Assembly: GCA_037445555.1 (NCBI GenBank)
Contig: JBBIKG010000016.1
Location: 10,687-74,686, forward strand
DNA: 64,000 nucleotides
Reading direction: 5' to 3'
Source of the DNA: JAAYJT01 sp037445555
Lineage (GTDB): Bacteria > Bacteroidota > Bacteroidia > Bacteroidales > JAAYJT01
In this document: positions 26,713-36,188 of the stretch, one piece after another
Position numbering within the stretch: position 1 is the stretch's first letter
Layout of the letters: each line of letters starts with the position of its first letter
Notes under the pieces: generated by a model
The model's database searches: none
The model's input: the letters and a program-made list of their open reading frames with translations, nothing else
Told to the model about the DNA's origin: nothing
Translations under genes and position numbers: made by a program

Positions 26713-29700
26713 ATGTCAGCAAAAAACATTTCAGCATCTTTTCTGGCAATTACCCTGGCGAGTATACTATTTTACGTTAACGGAATATTTGCTCTTAATA
26801 ACCCTCAATCCAGATCTTTTATCCATTATGTAATATCTGATATGGGTGGGTGGTATTACAAGGGAGAGAGCGCCAACGGGGATAGTTACATTTTTCAGAA
26901 TAATTCGCAGAAAATAACAGTCAATCTGATCAAAAAACCCCTACCATGCGAAAACCCACAGGAATTCAATCGAGTACTGCTCGGCCTGATACAGGACTTG
27001 TCTAAAACACAGGAATTTGTGGAGCAGCGCAAGCCGTCGGTACCTTATTCCTTTCTTGAGCAGAGAAACGGTCATTTGCTTATCGTGAAATCCAGGGCCA
27101 CCGGTGCACGTCGTTTTATCCTTGCTTACCACATCGGAGCAGAGCTTTACAGGATTGAAATTAAGGATGCTACCGAATTAACCGACCCATCGGGCGATGC
27201 GCTATCCTTTATCGCACGCATCAGGCGTGGTGATGGCACCGGGGCGCCTCCCGTGCCCGACCCACCTCCCATTGATTTGGCACAGCAAAAGCAGACGGCT
27301 CCAGGATCAACAACAGCAATTAGCAGAAACCCGGCCCATAAGCAAACTACAGACGGGGCCACCCGTACAGAACAATCTACAAAAGAACAATTTACGCAGC
27401 AATCCGCAAAAAACACTACTCGCACGGAAAGCGTCTCAGGCAAAAGCATTACCCCTATTGATTGGCAAATTAAACCCGCCGTAATAGAAACCGGGAGCAT
27501 GCCTGACGTGAAGTTTGTGGCCACCGATCCTTGTGCTGCCGGAGGCGATAAGGATGGTTTGCCCTGGCAAAAAGGGAAGCCTGCCGAAAAAATTGATTTG
27601 CCAAAAGGTGTAGTAGCTGCCTCACCACCCGTAATCCCAAGTCTAAAGAGTCTTTCGCAAGCCACCTACAATGCTGCCGTTTCGACTGCTTTCGAAGCCA
27701 TGAGGCTGTTATATGGACCGATGAGCGATCAGGACGCCCGGAAATTTGAAGCTGTATGGGTACCGCTCTTCGACTACCCAACACAGGAGGTCATCGATTA
27801 CCTGAACAAACTAAATCCTTTGGTGAGCCAGTTTTTGGTGTGTCGTGAGGCTTATGTCCGCAATCTCAACGATATTCAGATTGTGATGTTTGATGCCGCG
27901 CTGGCCATAGAGGCCGGCGACCAGATGGTTTGGGAGAATGTTATGGCCGAAGCTGCACTTTACACCAGTTCGCTGCAATCAATCGAAGTCGCCATGAAAA
28001 ACCTTGCCAATCAGATTGATGCCATGGGCAACCCGCCCAACCCTAATACTGCCAAGTGTGAGGCCCAGCGCAGGTATAAAAAACTGATTACGCAACAAGA
28101 TGATTTGGAATGCATTTCGGAATTTGACGGTGTATGGGTTGGCTATTCCGAGGGGCATGATTGGGATGAATTTTTGCCCAGAAAGCCCGTGCTTTTCTTT
28201 TTTTACTCAATGCCATTTAAAAATCCTTTTTTACATGGGAAACAGACGTGTAGTACAATTGGTATGTACCAACGGCATCATTCCGGATATGATTTAGAAT
28301 GGGCCAATCAGGAGATAAGTGCATGGGATGCACCAGTGGCAAGGTTTTATTTTAGCCGTGCCATAGAGGAAGGATTGACAGTGGATAAAACCGGCATGAG
28401 GTACAGCTATATAGAAAATGGACACGGAGAAGATTATAAAATCAGTGTTGTATTGCAAAAAGTCGCTGGCACTTTACCCCCTCCTGATCCGGGTACCGAT
28501 GAACAGCGGCTGGAGGAATTGAAAGCAATCAAAGATTCGCTGGAAGCCCAAATGAAATCAATCCCGCCTAAATACTCGGAAGGGCTTGATCTTTCTGAAG
28601 CCAACGGGTTTGGCCAAGCATATAAGAATTGGCGGGCATCTAAAGAATTCCAGAAACTCGCAGATCGAGTATATTGGTGCGAATTCAACATTGATAAACT
28701 TGCCGGATTTCTCGAAGGAAGACCAATCATCCATGCAGCTGCTCAGTATTGGATGAATAACCTGCCTTATGGTGTGGACGTTGATGGTCAAGTTCTTGCC
28801 CACATCGTGGCTTTCACAAAAATTGCACAGGCCATTGTGGCAGGCCACTCAGTCGAAAAAGCCAACATAAAACGCGACCCTCCTCCTGCAACCACAAACA
28901 CTACTCCAAATCAGACTGACGAGGCAGCAAAGGAGTCGATAACTTTCCACCTTGAAATGGTTAACTTATTGAAAATAAATCTTGAGCGCGAAGCAGCCGA
29001 CCGTGATAAAGCATGGCAGGATTTGGGCAAAGCAAAAACTCCTGCTGAAGCGGAAAATATTGCCCGCCGCATAAAGGAATTTGACCTACGAATCATTAAT
29101 CTTCAGTCGAATATTCAGTCTGAGCAGGATCTGGCCGATTCCTACAAAACCGGCCAGCTTATACGGACGCGCACAGCTTTCGACGATTATGCCCATTCCA
29201 CCTTCATTGACAATATCCGTGAAAATGCAGCTCGCATGGATGCCACGCGGCGGATTGCAGAACGAATCAACCGGCAGATCGAGCTGCTGCCATGGGAGCT
29301 GCGGGCGGCTGCCCGTGAACAGGCCTCCAGGGTTCTGGATGCCAAAACCGTGGCTTCGGGCGACATCGAAAAAGCCCGAAAGTTCGCCCAGACCGTAACT
29401 AATCAGGTACAGGGATATGCCGAGTTTGACCACGCCAAGGCAAAGGAGGCAGAGGTGAATGCAGAGCAGAACGAGTTTTATGCTCAAATGACCATAGTGG
29501 CAGCCGGTGCCGGTGCCATAGGATTCGGGTCGGCAGCACTGGTTGAAGCATTTGGAGCCCAAAGTGCTGCGGCCATTTACGGAGCTAAGGCTCTTGGAGC
29601 CATTTATGGTGGAACCACCGGAATGATTGCAGGCGGGCCCAAAGAAGGGATTACTCAGGCCGTTTCCTACTGGTCGCCCATGGGCTATGCCGCTACCCAG

Positions 29701-30927
29701 TTTGTAGATGGTTTTCAGAAGGCTGGTTACCAAAAAGACGCCACCCTTGCTTCGCAGGTCTGGGAAGGAGCCCAGCAGGCTGGAAGTGCCTGGCTTATGG
29801 GAAAGGCTTTTGAATTTGGAACCAGCCTTGTTGTCAAGGGAAGCCTGAAATATTTCGGGAGTGAAAGCCGCCTCTTCAAACCCGTAGTCAACACACCTGC
29901 GCAGCGAGCGAAGCAGGTGTTGGAATATATACGGACACAACAAAAACTGCTGAATGCGCAAGACGAGATAAATACTTTCAAACAGCTCGAATCGCAATTA
30001 TCCATATTGAAGAGGGATCCAGTGGCGAATGCATCAAAAATCTCTCAGATGGAAAAAGAGCTTAACCAGTTGGCTGCCGGCTTGAACATGTCCTACTTCA
30101 CTAAATGGAATCTAAAATACAAGGCCGATCCGCTGACAAGGTCAAAATTTGATCGTCGCGTACAGCAAAACTATTCGGAAATGACACCCGGGATGAAGAA
30201 CAGGCTCGAACAACAGGGATACGATATGGACGGTATCGATTTCGTACAGTTTCGTAATGCCAATAGTGGGGGCACTTCGAGTATGGATATGGACCTTGTT
30301 CCGGTTCGCGCAGGGACTAAAGCCGAACCTGCTCTTAATATCGATGGGAAAAAGATGGTAAGGAAAAAAGACGGTTCCTTGGTTTCGCTCGAACAATTCA
30401 ATGATGATGCCCAAAAAGCCATGAACCTGGAATACCGTCAAAAAACCGGATTAAGCGCGCCTGCCTCGGACATGAACCTCGTGACATCTGTTCATAAAGA
30501 GGCCTTTGCAACTCCACGGTTGCTCGAAAAAGGGGTTGACTTTTCAACCTTCACACCCGACGAAATTGCCAGCGTCGGAAAAGTACTGGAGGTGAAGATG
30601 GCAGGAATAGATAAAAACAAAATGCTGACCAACACCGCTAAAATGCAGGCCAAATGCCGCGAGGCCACCAAGGAGGTTGAAAATATGCTTATCCCTAAAC
30701 TGAAATCTGATCTTAACCAAGCCCCTAAGGGCAGTATTAAAGAGAAGCAGCTAAGGCAAGACATCGAGTATTGGGAGGATATGCTTAGAAATCTCAAGAA
30801 AATCGGGACTGAAGAAATAAATCCCATGGAAATTATGCGAATTAACCGGGAAATTACGCAAAAAACTGGCGGATCTGACGTCAATGTGGTTGTGGCAGAT
30901 GTGGCCCGCTCATTTGGGAAAAAATAG
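26713..30927 (+). CDS. Large secreted multidomain protein, polymorphic-toxin-like architecture
   Basis: 1404 residues from the ATG at 26713, chosen because it gives a compact signal peptide (MSAKNISASFLAITLASILF); the ATG at 26671 adds 14 residues. Visible parts: a globular domain (about 40-180); a Pro/Thr/Gln-rich linker (about 180-245); a Trp-rich region starting FDGVWVGYSEGHDWDEF (about 465-590); a charged helical region, probably coiled coil (about 735-900); a Gly/Ala hydrophobic stretch (about 930-990) that could cross or insert in membranes; and a C-terminal domain with GGTSSMDMDLVPV near 1190 and TSVHKEAFA near 1262. Such modular layout resembles bacterial polymorphic toxins, but no known toxin active site or immunity gene is recognised. 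It faces the convergent envelope operon. Confidence 0.6.
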   Translation: MSAKNISASFLAITLASILFYVNGIFALNNPQSRSFIHYVISDMGGWYYKGESANGDSYIFQNNSQKITVNLIKKPLPCENPQEFNRVLLGLIQDLSKTQEFVEQRKPSVPYSFLEQRNGHLLIVKSRATGARRFILAYHIGAELYRIEIKDATELTDPSGDALSFIARIRRGDGTGAPPVPDPPPIDLAQQKQTAPGSTTAISRNPAHKQTTDGATRTEQSTKEQFTQQSAKNTTRTESVSGKSITPIDWQIKPAVIETGSMPDVKFVATDPCAAGGDKDGLPWQKGKPAEKIDLPKGVVAASPPVIPSLKSLSQATYNAAVSTAFEAMRLLYGPMSDQDARKFEAVWVPLFDYPTQEVIDYLNKLNPLVSQFLVCREAYVRNLNDIQIVMFDAALAIEAGDQMVWENVMAEAALYTSSLQSIEVAMKNLANQIDAMGNPPNPNTAKCEAQRRYKKLITQQDDLECISEFDGVWVGYSEGHDWDEFLPRKPVLFFFYSMPFKNPFLHGKQTCSTIGMYQRHHSGYDLEWANQEISAWDAPVARFYFSRAIEEGLTVDKTGMRYSYIENGHGEDYKISVVLQKVAGTLPPPDPGTDEQRLEELKAIKDSLEAQMKSIPPKYSEGLDLSEANGFGQAYKNWRASKEFQKLADRVYWCEFNIDKLAGFLEGRPIIHAAAQYWMNNLPYGVDVDGQVLAHIVAFTKIAQAIVAGHSVEKANIKRDPPPATTNTTPNQTDEAAKESITFHLEMVNLLKINLEREAADRDKAWQDLGKAKTPAEAENIARRIKEFDLRIINLQSNIQSEQDLADSYKTGQLIRTRTAFDDYAHSTFIDNIRENAARMDATRRIAERINRQIELLPWELRAAAREQASRVLDAKTVASGDIEKARKFAQTVTNQVQGYAEFDHAKAKEAEVNAEQNEFYAQMTIVAAGAGAIGFGSAALVEAFGAQSAAAIYGAKALGAIYGGTTGMIAGGPKEGITQAVSYWSPMGYAATQFVDGFQKAGYQKDATLASQVWEGAQQAGSAWLMGKAFEFGTSLVVKGSLKYFGSESRLFKPVVNTPAQRAKQVLEYIRTQQKLLNAQDEINTFKQLESQLSILKRDPVANASKISQMEKELNQLAAGLNMSYFTKWNLKYKADPLTRSKFDRRVQQNYSEMTPGMKNRLEQQGYDMDGIDFVQFRNANSGGTSSMDMDLVPVRAGTKAEPALNIDGKKMVRKKDGSLVSLEQFNDDAQKAMNLEYRQKTGLSAPASDMNLVTSVHKEAFATPRLLEKGVDFSTFTPDEIASVGKVLEVKMAGIDKNKMLTNTAKMQAKCREATKEVENMLIPKLKSDLNQAPKGSIKEKQLRQDIEYWEDMLRNLKKIGTEEINPMEIMRINREITQKTGGSDVNVVVADVARSFGKK

Positions 30928-31060
30928 AACCTGATGTTTTCTTTCTGACTGCATCTTGTGAACATACTGCAGTAACCTTCAGCAGAAATCAAGCTATTAA
31001 CCTATGGGGTGAGCTTTGGATTTAAACGATTTACTAACCTTCTGATTTTAATTGAAGTCC

Positions 31061-31106
31061 ATAAAAAAAGAAACCGGCAAAGGCTCATTACCTTGCCGGT
31101 TCTGTT
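31061..31106 (-). terminator. Hairpin terminator, mainly for the leftward envelope operon
   Basis: Arms 31072-31083 and 31091-31101 pair as AACCGGCAA/TTGCCGGTT plus GG/CC with one bulged base and a seven-base loop. Read leftward the stem is followed by TTTCTTTTTTTATGG, a good intrinsic terminator; read rightward it is followed by CTGTTTT and may also stop the large gene ending at 30927. Confidence 0.75.
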
Positions 31107-31135
31107 TTAATGAACATCAGCGTATGTACATCCTA

Positions 31136-32101
31136 TCAAAACACCCAAAGCAGATTTTGATAGGTTATTACTGGTTGCTGGTTTTCGCCCCAGGCAACGC
31201 CGATATCCCTGAAGGCACGTATGCGGAGTGCTTCAAGCTTCACTTCGTTTTCAAATTGTTTCACAAAAAAGTCCCAGTCGCGTTTTTCGTCTTTCAGCAC
31301 CTTGGCTGCCATTTGTCCGATGATGCCCTGTGCATCTTTGTAACACCTTGAATCGGGATCAATCCGGCAAAGTATGGCACCTGCCTTGAGAGCTCCGTTA
31401 GAGTTAGGCTCTGCAGCCCAAAGGTAGGTAGCAGCCGAAATCATCATCTGGCAGTCATGATCAATAAAATCCTGATAAATTGGTCCGATTTCTTTCAAAG
31501 CGCGCATATAACAGTCCTTGCTCACCTCAGGCACACCCGATAAGGCAGTTAGGGCCTCTCTGAACTGGTTTTGGACCGCAAGTGATTTGGCACGTGCAAT
31601 CACAAAATCGCATCTTGAATTATAATATTCAATAATCTTTCTTTTGCCATCGTCGAGAAACTTCTTGACATTCTGGTTTTTGAGGTTAATTGGCCGCAGC
31701 GCATTGGTGTATGCCCTGTTTTCGTTGGTTCCTGCTCCTTTGGTGGTAAAGGAGGTAGTGCTCAGGATATTTTTATCCACATAATCGACCAGGTAGAGAA
31801 ATACCTGGAAGGAATATGTTTGCATAGTCGGAGTGGATGGCACTATATCCTTGCCGAGCGTTTCCATCTTGGCAGTCACACAAAAACGCGGGCTTACCCC
31901 TTTGCCACCCATGCCATATTCCGTAACGGCCTCAATAAGTTTACTTTCGAGCAGGCTCCGAGCGAATTCAGGAATCTTTGAGACCTGTTCGGGAATGATT
32001 ACATCCAGTGCAATACGATCGATGTCGCTGGCCTCGCCAAGGTCATTTTGCGAATACCCGATGAAAGGCATTAAGAAAAGGATAAGTAATAATTTTTTCA
32101 T
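31136..32101 (-). CDS. Secreted protein of unknown function
   Basis: 321 residues with a clear signal peptide (MKKLLLILFLMPFIGYSQ, cleavage after about 18). The mature part has a beta-rich first half (SPRFCVTAKMETLGKDIVPS, YSFQVFLYLVDYVD) and a helical second half with regular Ala/Leu spacing (AKSLAVQNQFREALTALSGVP, SAATYLWAAEPNSNGALKAGAILCRID), which could be TPR-like. No family is recognised. It is the last gene of a four-gene leftward operon, 12 bases after the DUF6175-like gene, so a joint envelope role with the outer-membrane protein is likely. Confidence 0.65.
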   Translation of the reverse strand: MKKLLLILFLMPFIGYSQNDLGEASDIDRIALDVIIPEQVSKIPEFARSLLESKLIEAVTEYGMGGKGVSPRFCVTAKMETLGKDIVPSTPTMQTYSFQVFLYLVDYVDKNILSTTSFTTKGAGTNENRAYTNALRPINLKNQNVKKFLDDGKRKIIEYYNSRCDFVIARAKSLAVQNQFREALTALSGVPEVSKDCYMRALKEIGPIYQDFIDHDCQMMISAATYLWAAEPNSNGALKAGAILCRIDPDSRCYKDAQGIIGQMAAKVLKDEKRDWDFFVKQFENEVKLEALRIRAFRDIGVAWGENQQPVITYQNLLWVF

Positions 32102-32113
32102 GTCGGCATCGTT

Positions 32114-33073
32114 TTATTTTTCGCCAATAATAAGCCATATTTCGCCAAGGCCCCGAGTATGAATCTTCACATCCTGTGTGAATGGAGTTCTGGTGAGCAT
32201 TGTACGCAAATCACGAACCCAGCGCCGTGTATCCATGGCACGCTGGCGTTCATCGTAAAGAGGAATCCGCACCTGCTCAAATCGAATAACATATTGAGTA
32301 TAGGTGCCCGTATTAAAACGGCCCCGAACCGTGTTGTCAGCCACCCAGTCTTCAATAATCTCTCCCAGCTCAAGGCGTTGGCCGTTAAAATTGAAAACCT
32401 CTTCCAGATCTATGGGCGAGGTATCCCAAACCCGTACCTGGAAAACAATTTCACGTCCGTTTTCAAATAGGTCGTTGAAATGGCTCTGAAGCCTGGCGTT
32501 AAAGTCTTCGATGTGCGAAAGCACAGCTTCTTCGAGCAGAACCGGTGTAAGCGTAGCAAATGAAGGTGAACCGGTACCCTGGGCGCCGGCAATCTGCTTG
32601 TTGGTGTAGGCATCAAAGCCCTGCAACATGAAAGTGATGGATCTCTGCGGCCCCAATTGATTAATGACGTATGTAAGCTGGATGATAATATCTGCATTGG
32701 CAGCCCGCTGCAGTATATCGATCGGGTTTTCGGCAAGGTTGGCTCCTGATTTTGAGCTAAGTGCTGATAGTTCTCCGCTCTCCTGTTCCATGTTTTTTAG
32801 GGCGGTTTCAAGATTTACCAGAGGAAATCCCCGGTCGGCCATCATGGTATTGATTTTCGCAATAGTCATCAGCAAATCGGTCTCATTCTGAATGGCCGTT
32901 TTGTAATCGGGAAGGGTCTTAAGCGTACCCATCTCGTCAAAGGTCATCGTGTAGCCATTCTTTATGCACCAGTTGTCGGACGGGACCACCATGATGGTAG
33001 GTTTTTTGGCCTGTCCGAAAGCCAGGATTGCCATGGCCAGCAAAACGCCCGTAATTGTTAGTTTGATTCTCAT
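32114..33073 (-). CDS. DUF6175-like secreted protein
   Basis: 319 residues with a signal peptide (ITGVLLAMAILAFGQ). The mature start KKPTIMVVPSDNWCIKNGY and TIAKINTMMADRGFPLVNLE match what I remember of the Bacteroidota family DUF6175, whose function is unknown. The rest includes ANADIIIQLTYVINQLGPQR and a C-terminal VRDLRTMLTRTPFTQDVKIHTRGLGEIWLIIGEK. The fold may resemble the curli/LPP20-type periplasmic domains in which small proteins assemble at the outer membrane. It is the third gene of the operon, 18 bases after the preceding gene. Confidence 0.65.
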   Translation of the reverse strand: MRIKLTITGVLLAMAILAFGQAKKPTIMVVPSDNWCIKNGYTMTFDEMGTLKTLPDYKTAIQNETDLLMTIAKINTMMADRGFPLVNLETALKNMEQESGELSALSSKSGANLAENPIDILQRAANADIIIQLTYVINQLGPQRSITFMLQGFDAYTNKQIAGAQGTGSPSFATLTPVLLEEAVLSHIEDFNARLQSHFNDLFENGREIVFQVRVWDTSPIDLEEVFNFNGQRLELGEIIEDWVADNTVRGRFNTGTYTQYVIRFEQVRIPLYDERQRAMDTRRWVRDLRTMLTRTPFTQDVKIHTRGLGEIWLIIGEK

Positions 33074-33091
33074 TTTGGTAGTGGATTGATG

Positions 33092-33604
33092 TTAAAAGCC
33101 CTGCCCGAGTTTTGGTATGATGCCGGCAGCCTCCAGTTCGCGGCGAAGCTGGGCATGCATGACCGACACAATAACTCCGACTTTATATGTATTCCGGTCG
33201 ATTTTGATCCGGTCAACGGATCCGTCGCCGGTTTGTGAGCAAAAGCGAAGATAGCTGCCTCCATCGCTGAAGAAGTTCTGGAAATAATCGGCGTGTTGCA
33301 CTTCAGCACCCGGTTTGGTTACAAGTGGGCTTTGCATACATCCCGGTTTGCCACCAATAATACCCTTGAACAACACTGCATGAACGGCATTCTTGCGGGC
33401 CTGATAAATGGCATCATCAGGCTTTTTGCCGAAAGCCCAAACCTTGACCAGCTGAGTACCGTCCATGCCGGTTCCCATACATTCAACTTCATAGTTTCCG
33501 ATAACGTACCCGGCAGCTTTTCGCTGGGTGCGGGTTTGACCGTTCACTGTTGCTATCCAGACTATTACCAGAATAAGCAACCCGGCAATTTCTTTTATTC
33601 TCAT
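33092..33604 (-). CDS. Small secreted protein, LPP20-like
   Basis: 170 residues. A signal peptide (LLILVIVWIATVNGQ) is followed by YVIGNYEVECMGTGMDGTQLVKVWAFGKKPDDAIYQARKNAV split over a beta strand pair and a helix, a pattern seen in LPP20-type lipoprotein domains and in Bacteroidota proteins found with DUF6175. Here there is no lipobox, so the product should be soluble in the periplasm. Two Cys residues (MGG-type segment PGCMQSP and LRFCSQ) could form a disulphide. Second gene of the operon, 35 bases after the outer-membrane protein. Confidence 0.6.
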   Translation of the reverse strand: MRIKEIAGLLILVIVWIATVNGQTRTQRKAAGYVIGNYEVECMGTGMDGTQLVKVWAFGKKPDDAIYQARKNAVHAVLFKGIIGGKPGCMQSPLVTKPGAEVQHADYFQNFFSDGGSYLRFCSQTGDGSVDRIKIDRNTYKVGVIVSVMHAQLRRELEAAGIIPKLGQGF

Positions 33605-33639
33605 ACTCGATAATAATTAAGTTTCTAAAATATTTATGA

Positions 33640-35358
33640 TTAAAACATGAACCTTAAACCTAATCCAAATCCCATGCCACTTCTTCCAGGGAACCAATCA
33701 TTATAAGTAATCTTTAAAGGATCGGCTCCTTCCGCCGATGTATACTTACTCGTTATTATCGAGAATAAATTTAAGGATGGCATCAACTGCAGGTTGTATT
33801 TAAGATTCAAGCCAAGGCCAACACCTAAATCAACGAACTGGCTTTCAACTTTCTTTTCAGGAGTGTCACTAAATGTGGCATCCTCAAAGCCGTAACCCAG
33901 CCGGGGTTCAAGGAAGATGTTCCTGGTGAGTCTCATCTCCTTGTTCAGGCCGGCGCCATACCGTAACAGGCCAAACTTGCCAGAGCCGATGGGGTTGGAA
34001 AATTCCTGACTCTGGTAGGCTGCTTCCACATAGAGCTTAAGACCTGTCATTCTACTGATCCGGCCTTCTCTGACAAACACCTCATATAAGATAGGAGATA
34101 TTAAAACTTCCAGTCTTCCGGTGGGGCCACCAAGGCCGCCATCAGTGATTCCGGCATATAAGTTAAAGCCGCTGGTATTGGCTTGTTCAACAAACATACC
34201 GAGGTTATCGAGCTTGCGTCCTGCCACCTGATAAAAATATGACGGCTGTGTCTTTCCTTCGGTAGCCTTTAGGTTATTGGTAACACTTTTTGCCCTAATA
34301 ACACCCCTTCGCTTGGAATACACTTCTCCCTTTCGGTTTTGGAGATTCTCATACACAAAATAGCGTTGGTCAAATTTCAGGCCTTCCTTTCTTCCTATCT
34401 TAATAGCGATCGGATTTACATCTGCAATCATAGCCTTCACCTTAAATGAGGCATCAGACTTCTCAAGTCGGAGAATGGCTTGACTTACTCCCATATCGAG
34501 AAAAGTTTTCAGCAATTGTTGGGGAGATTTTTGTTTTGGAGCAAATTTCTGGTCAGGATTCAACTGCGTAACCATTGCTGGCGCATTACTTACAGCAACA
34601 AACTTAAAGACAAAATCGGTGTTATCAAACTTAGTTTTTCGCTCCTGTTTATTGACGCTGGCCTCAGAGATCCAGAGGTTCTCAAAAAAATTGGTAGCGA
34701 CAGCGTCAGAAAAATCGAGCTTGTAGACATAGACATTCATCACCCCCTGAAAACCATTGGAGATTTGCTTGGCCGGCGGCACAGAGTCGCGTTTATAAAT
34801 TTCGGCTAGGGTCAGCAGTTCAGGAACATCGATTAAAATAACGTAGGACCTATCAACCAGCGACATTCCCATGTCCATCAATCCGGAAACTCCTCGTTTG
34901 CTGGCGCTTGCTACCAGCATATCATTGTCCGTTGCATTGTACACCCCTCGTTCGGCAAGTGTTTTCACACCGAAGGATCCGTCCCCCTGACGATCAAACC
35001 ATTTAGCAATTATCTCACGTCCAATGCCTTCGCTTTTCAGGGAGGCCTCCACCGCGCTTTTTGGTGCTAGTTGTAAAACGGGGTCAGTTTCAAGAATTTT
35101 AGCCCTGTTGACCGAAAAAGGAACAGTGGTCTTTTTGAGCGTATTATCAAAAAATTTGTCCGGGATGGTGATGGAGTCCATGGCCATGACGAGCTGCTCA
35201 GAGAATCGTTCATTGTTATTCAGCAGCAGGACTGTCACCGCATTGCGATTGTATTCGGAACTCACAAAACTGTTTTTTTGTGCCAATGAGCTCATACCAA
35301 GAGTACCAACCAGGACCAATAGCATGAATCTGGCAAAACTTGCATTTTTCGCTGCCAT
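33640..35358 (-). CDS. Outer-membrane beta-barrel protein with periplasmic N-terminal domain
   Basis: 572 residues. The signal peptide (FMLLVLVGTLGMSSLAQ) is followed by about 350 residues of mixed structure (VTVLLLNNNERFSEQL, SYVILIDVPELLTLAEI, VNVYVYKLDFSD-like repeats) and then a C-terminal region of alternating hydrophobic strands from about residue 400 (TGLKLYVEAAYQSQEF, NIFLEPRLGYGFED, FVDLGVGLGLNLKYN) ending GFGLGLRFMF. The terminal Phe and strand pattern are those of outer-membrane barrels recognised by BamA. First gene of the four-gene operon; it may be an anchor or pore for the small periplasmic products behind it. Confidence 0.72.
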   Translation of the reverse strand: MAAKNASFARFMLLVLVGTLGMSSLAQKNSFVSSEYNRNAVTVLLLNNNERFSEQLVMAMDSITIPDKFFDNTLKKTTVPFSVNRAKILETDPVLQLAPKSAVEASLKSEGIGREIIAKWFDRQGDGSFGVKTLAERGVYNATDNDMLVASASKRGVSGLMDMGMSLVDRSYVILIDVPELLTLAEIYKRDSVPPAKQISNGFQGVMNVYVYKLDFSDAVATNFFENLWISEASVNKQERKTKFDNTDFVFKFVAVSNAPAMVTQLNPDQKFAPKQKSPQQLLKTFLDMGVSQAILRLEKSDASFKVKAMIADVNPIAIKIGRKEGLKFDQRYFVYENLQNRKGEVYSKRRGVIRAKSVTNNLKATEGKTQPSYFYQVAGRKLDNLGMFVEQANTSGFNLYAGITDGGLGGPTGRLEVLISPILYEVFVREGRISRMTGLKLYVEAAYQSQEFSNPIGSGKFGLLRYGAGLNKEMRLTRNIFLEPRLGYGFEDATFSDTPEKKVESQFVDLGVGLGLNLKYNLQLMPSLNLFSIITSKYTSAEGADPLKITYNDWFPGRSGMGFGLGLRFMF

Positions 35359-35460
35359 AGATGGAATATTTTCAAACGAAAATACAAATTCTCTTGGCGT
35401 ATTTTATGAATATTATCCAAAAAAAATTAATAATCATTTATTTAATCACTCCACATTTCA

Positions 35461-35468
35461 TAATTTTG
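35461..35468 (+). promoter_or_regulatory. -7 element fixing the start of the next gene
   Basis: TAATTTTG matches TAnnTTTG. It lies inside the longest possible reading frame of the following gene (open from 35361), placing transcription start near 35475 and leaving only the ATG at 35481 or 35487 usable. Confidence 0.5.
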
Positions 35469-35480
35469 GATACAAATCCC

Positions 35481-36035
35481 ATGAATATGAAAAAAATAAC
35501 TGCTATCGTTTTACTTTTTATACCATTATTTCTTTTAGCGAAGGAACGCTACAGACAATCTGATCTGCATGCCGGCAACTTCTATCTCGAAAATCAAAAA
35601 TTGCATTTTAAAAAGCGATTGCCTGCCACTGCCTCCATGCAACAGCTTGAAAGGCAACTGAAATCATTTAACGATCCCACCAGCGGAATGCAGGTAAAGT
35701 CAATCACACCCGATGGGATGAATGGAGTGATGGTGCGTTATCAGCTCGACTGGACCACTTCAGGATTCCGAAGCCGAAAGGTGCCCCTTTTCCTGAAACA
35801 GCCAATCAACGCAACCTTTGAGGTTAAAAAAGAAGGGGGAGATTATCTGGTGCGGGTAACGAATATCTGGTTCAATAACACCATAAATCCTGGTAATCAA
35901 CAACATCTGACACTCGAAAACATGACCCTGATAAGAAATGGGTTCGCGATATCGAAAAAGAAACGCATTCTCAGAGCCTTGTCAATTCTTGATGAAAATC
36001 TAAGTCGCATGTTTACGGCAGAAATGAGATTTTAG
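35481..36035 (+). CDS. Exported protein of unknown function
   Basis: 184 residues from ATG 35481 (MNMKKITAIVLLFIPLFLLAKE), giving a normal signal peptide; ATG 35487 is the alternative. The frame is open back to 35361, but the upstream part would be an A/T-rich nonsense leader containing the -7 element. The mature part has LENQKLHFKKRLPATASMQQLERQLKSF, a beta-rich middle (MVRYQLDWTTSGFRSRKVPLFL, FEVKKEGGDYLVRVTNIWFNN) and a basic end with KKKRILRALSILDENLSRMF. No family is recognised. It is divergent from the envelope operon, with a short shared intergenic region. Confidence 0.65.
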   Translation: MNMKKITAIVLLFIPLFLLAKERYRQSDLHAGNFYLENQKLHFKKRLPATASMQQLERQLKSFNDPTSGMQVKSITPDGMNGVMVRYQLDWTTSGFRSRKVPLFLKQPINATFEVKKEGGDYLVRVTNIWFNNTINPGNQQHLTLENMTLIRNGFAISKKKRILRALSILDENLSRMFTAEMRF

Positions 36036-36188
36036 CCTTAAAATAACTTGCTGGCCTAAACCACGGGTATGATTTTCATTTCTTATCCCAAAAAGTAAGC
36101 GCAAACAGTATGAATCAGGGCAGAGGTTTTTAACAAGAAACCTGCAGCGGCAAGGTCATCAGGAAAGCACAAATGTAAAAACCGGGGT

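Noticed and set aside
29086..29997. 303-codon open frame on the minus strand
   Set aside because: Opposite the large secreted protein; low-complexity Gly/Ser/Leu composition and no start context, so a shadow of the sense coding.
36096..36170. Imperfect inverted repeat GCAGAGGTTT/AAACCTGC as a terminator
   Set aside because: The stem has a bulge and no T-run follows, so I did not call a terminator.
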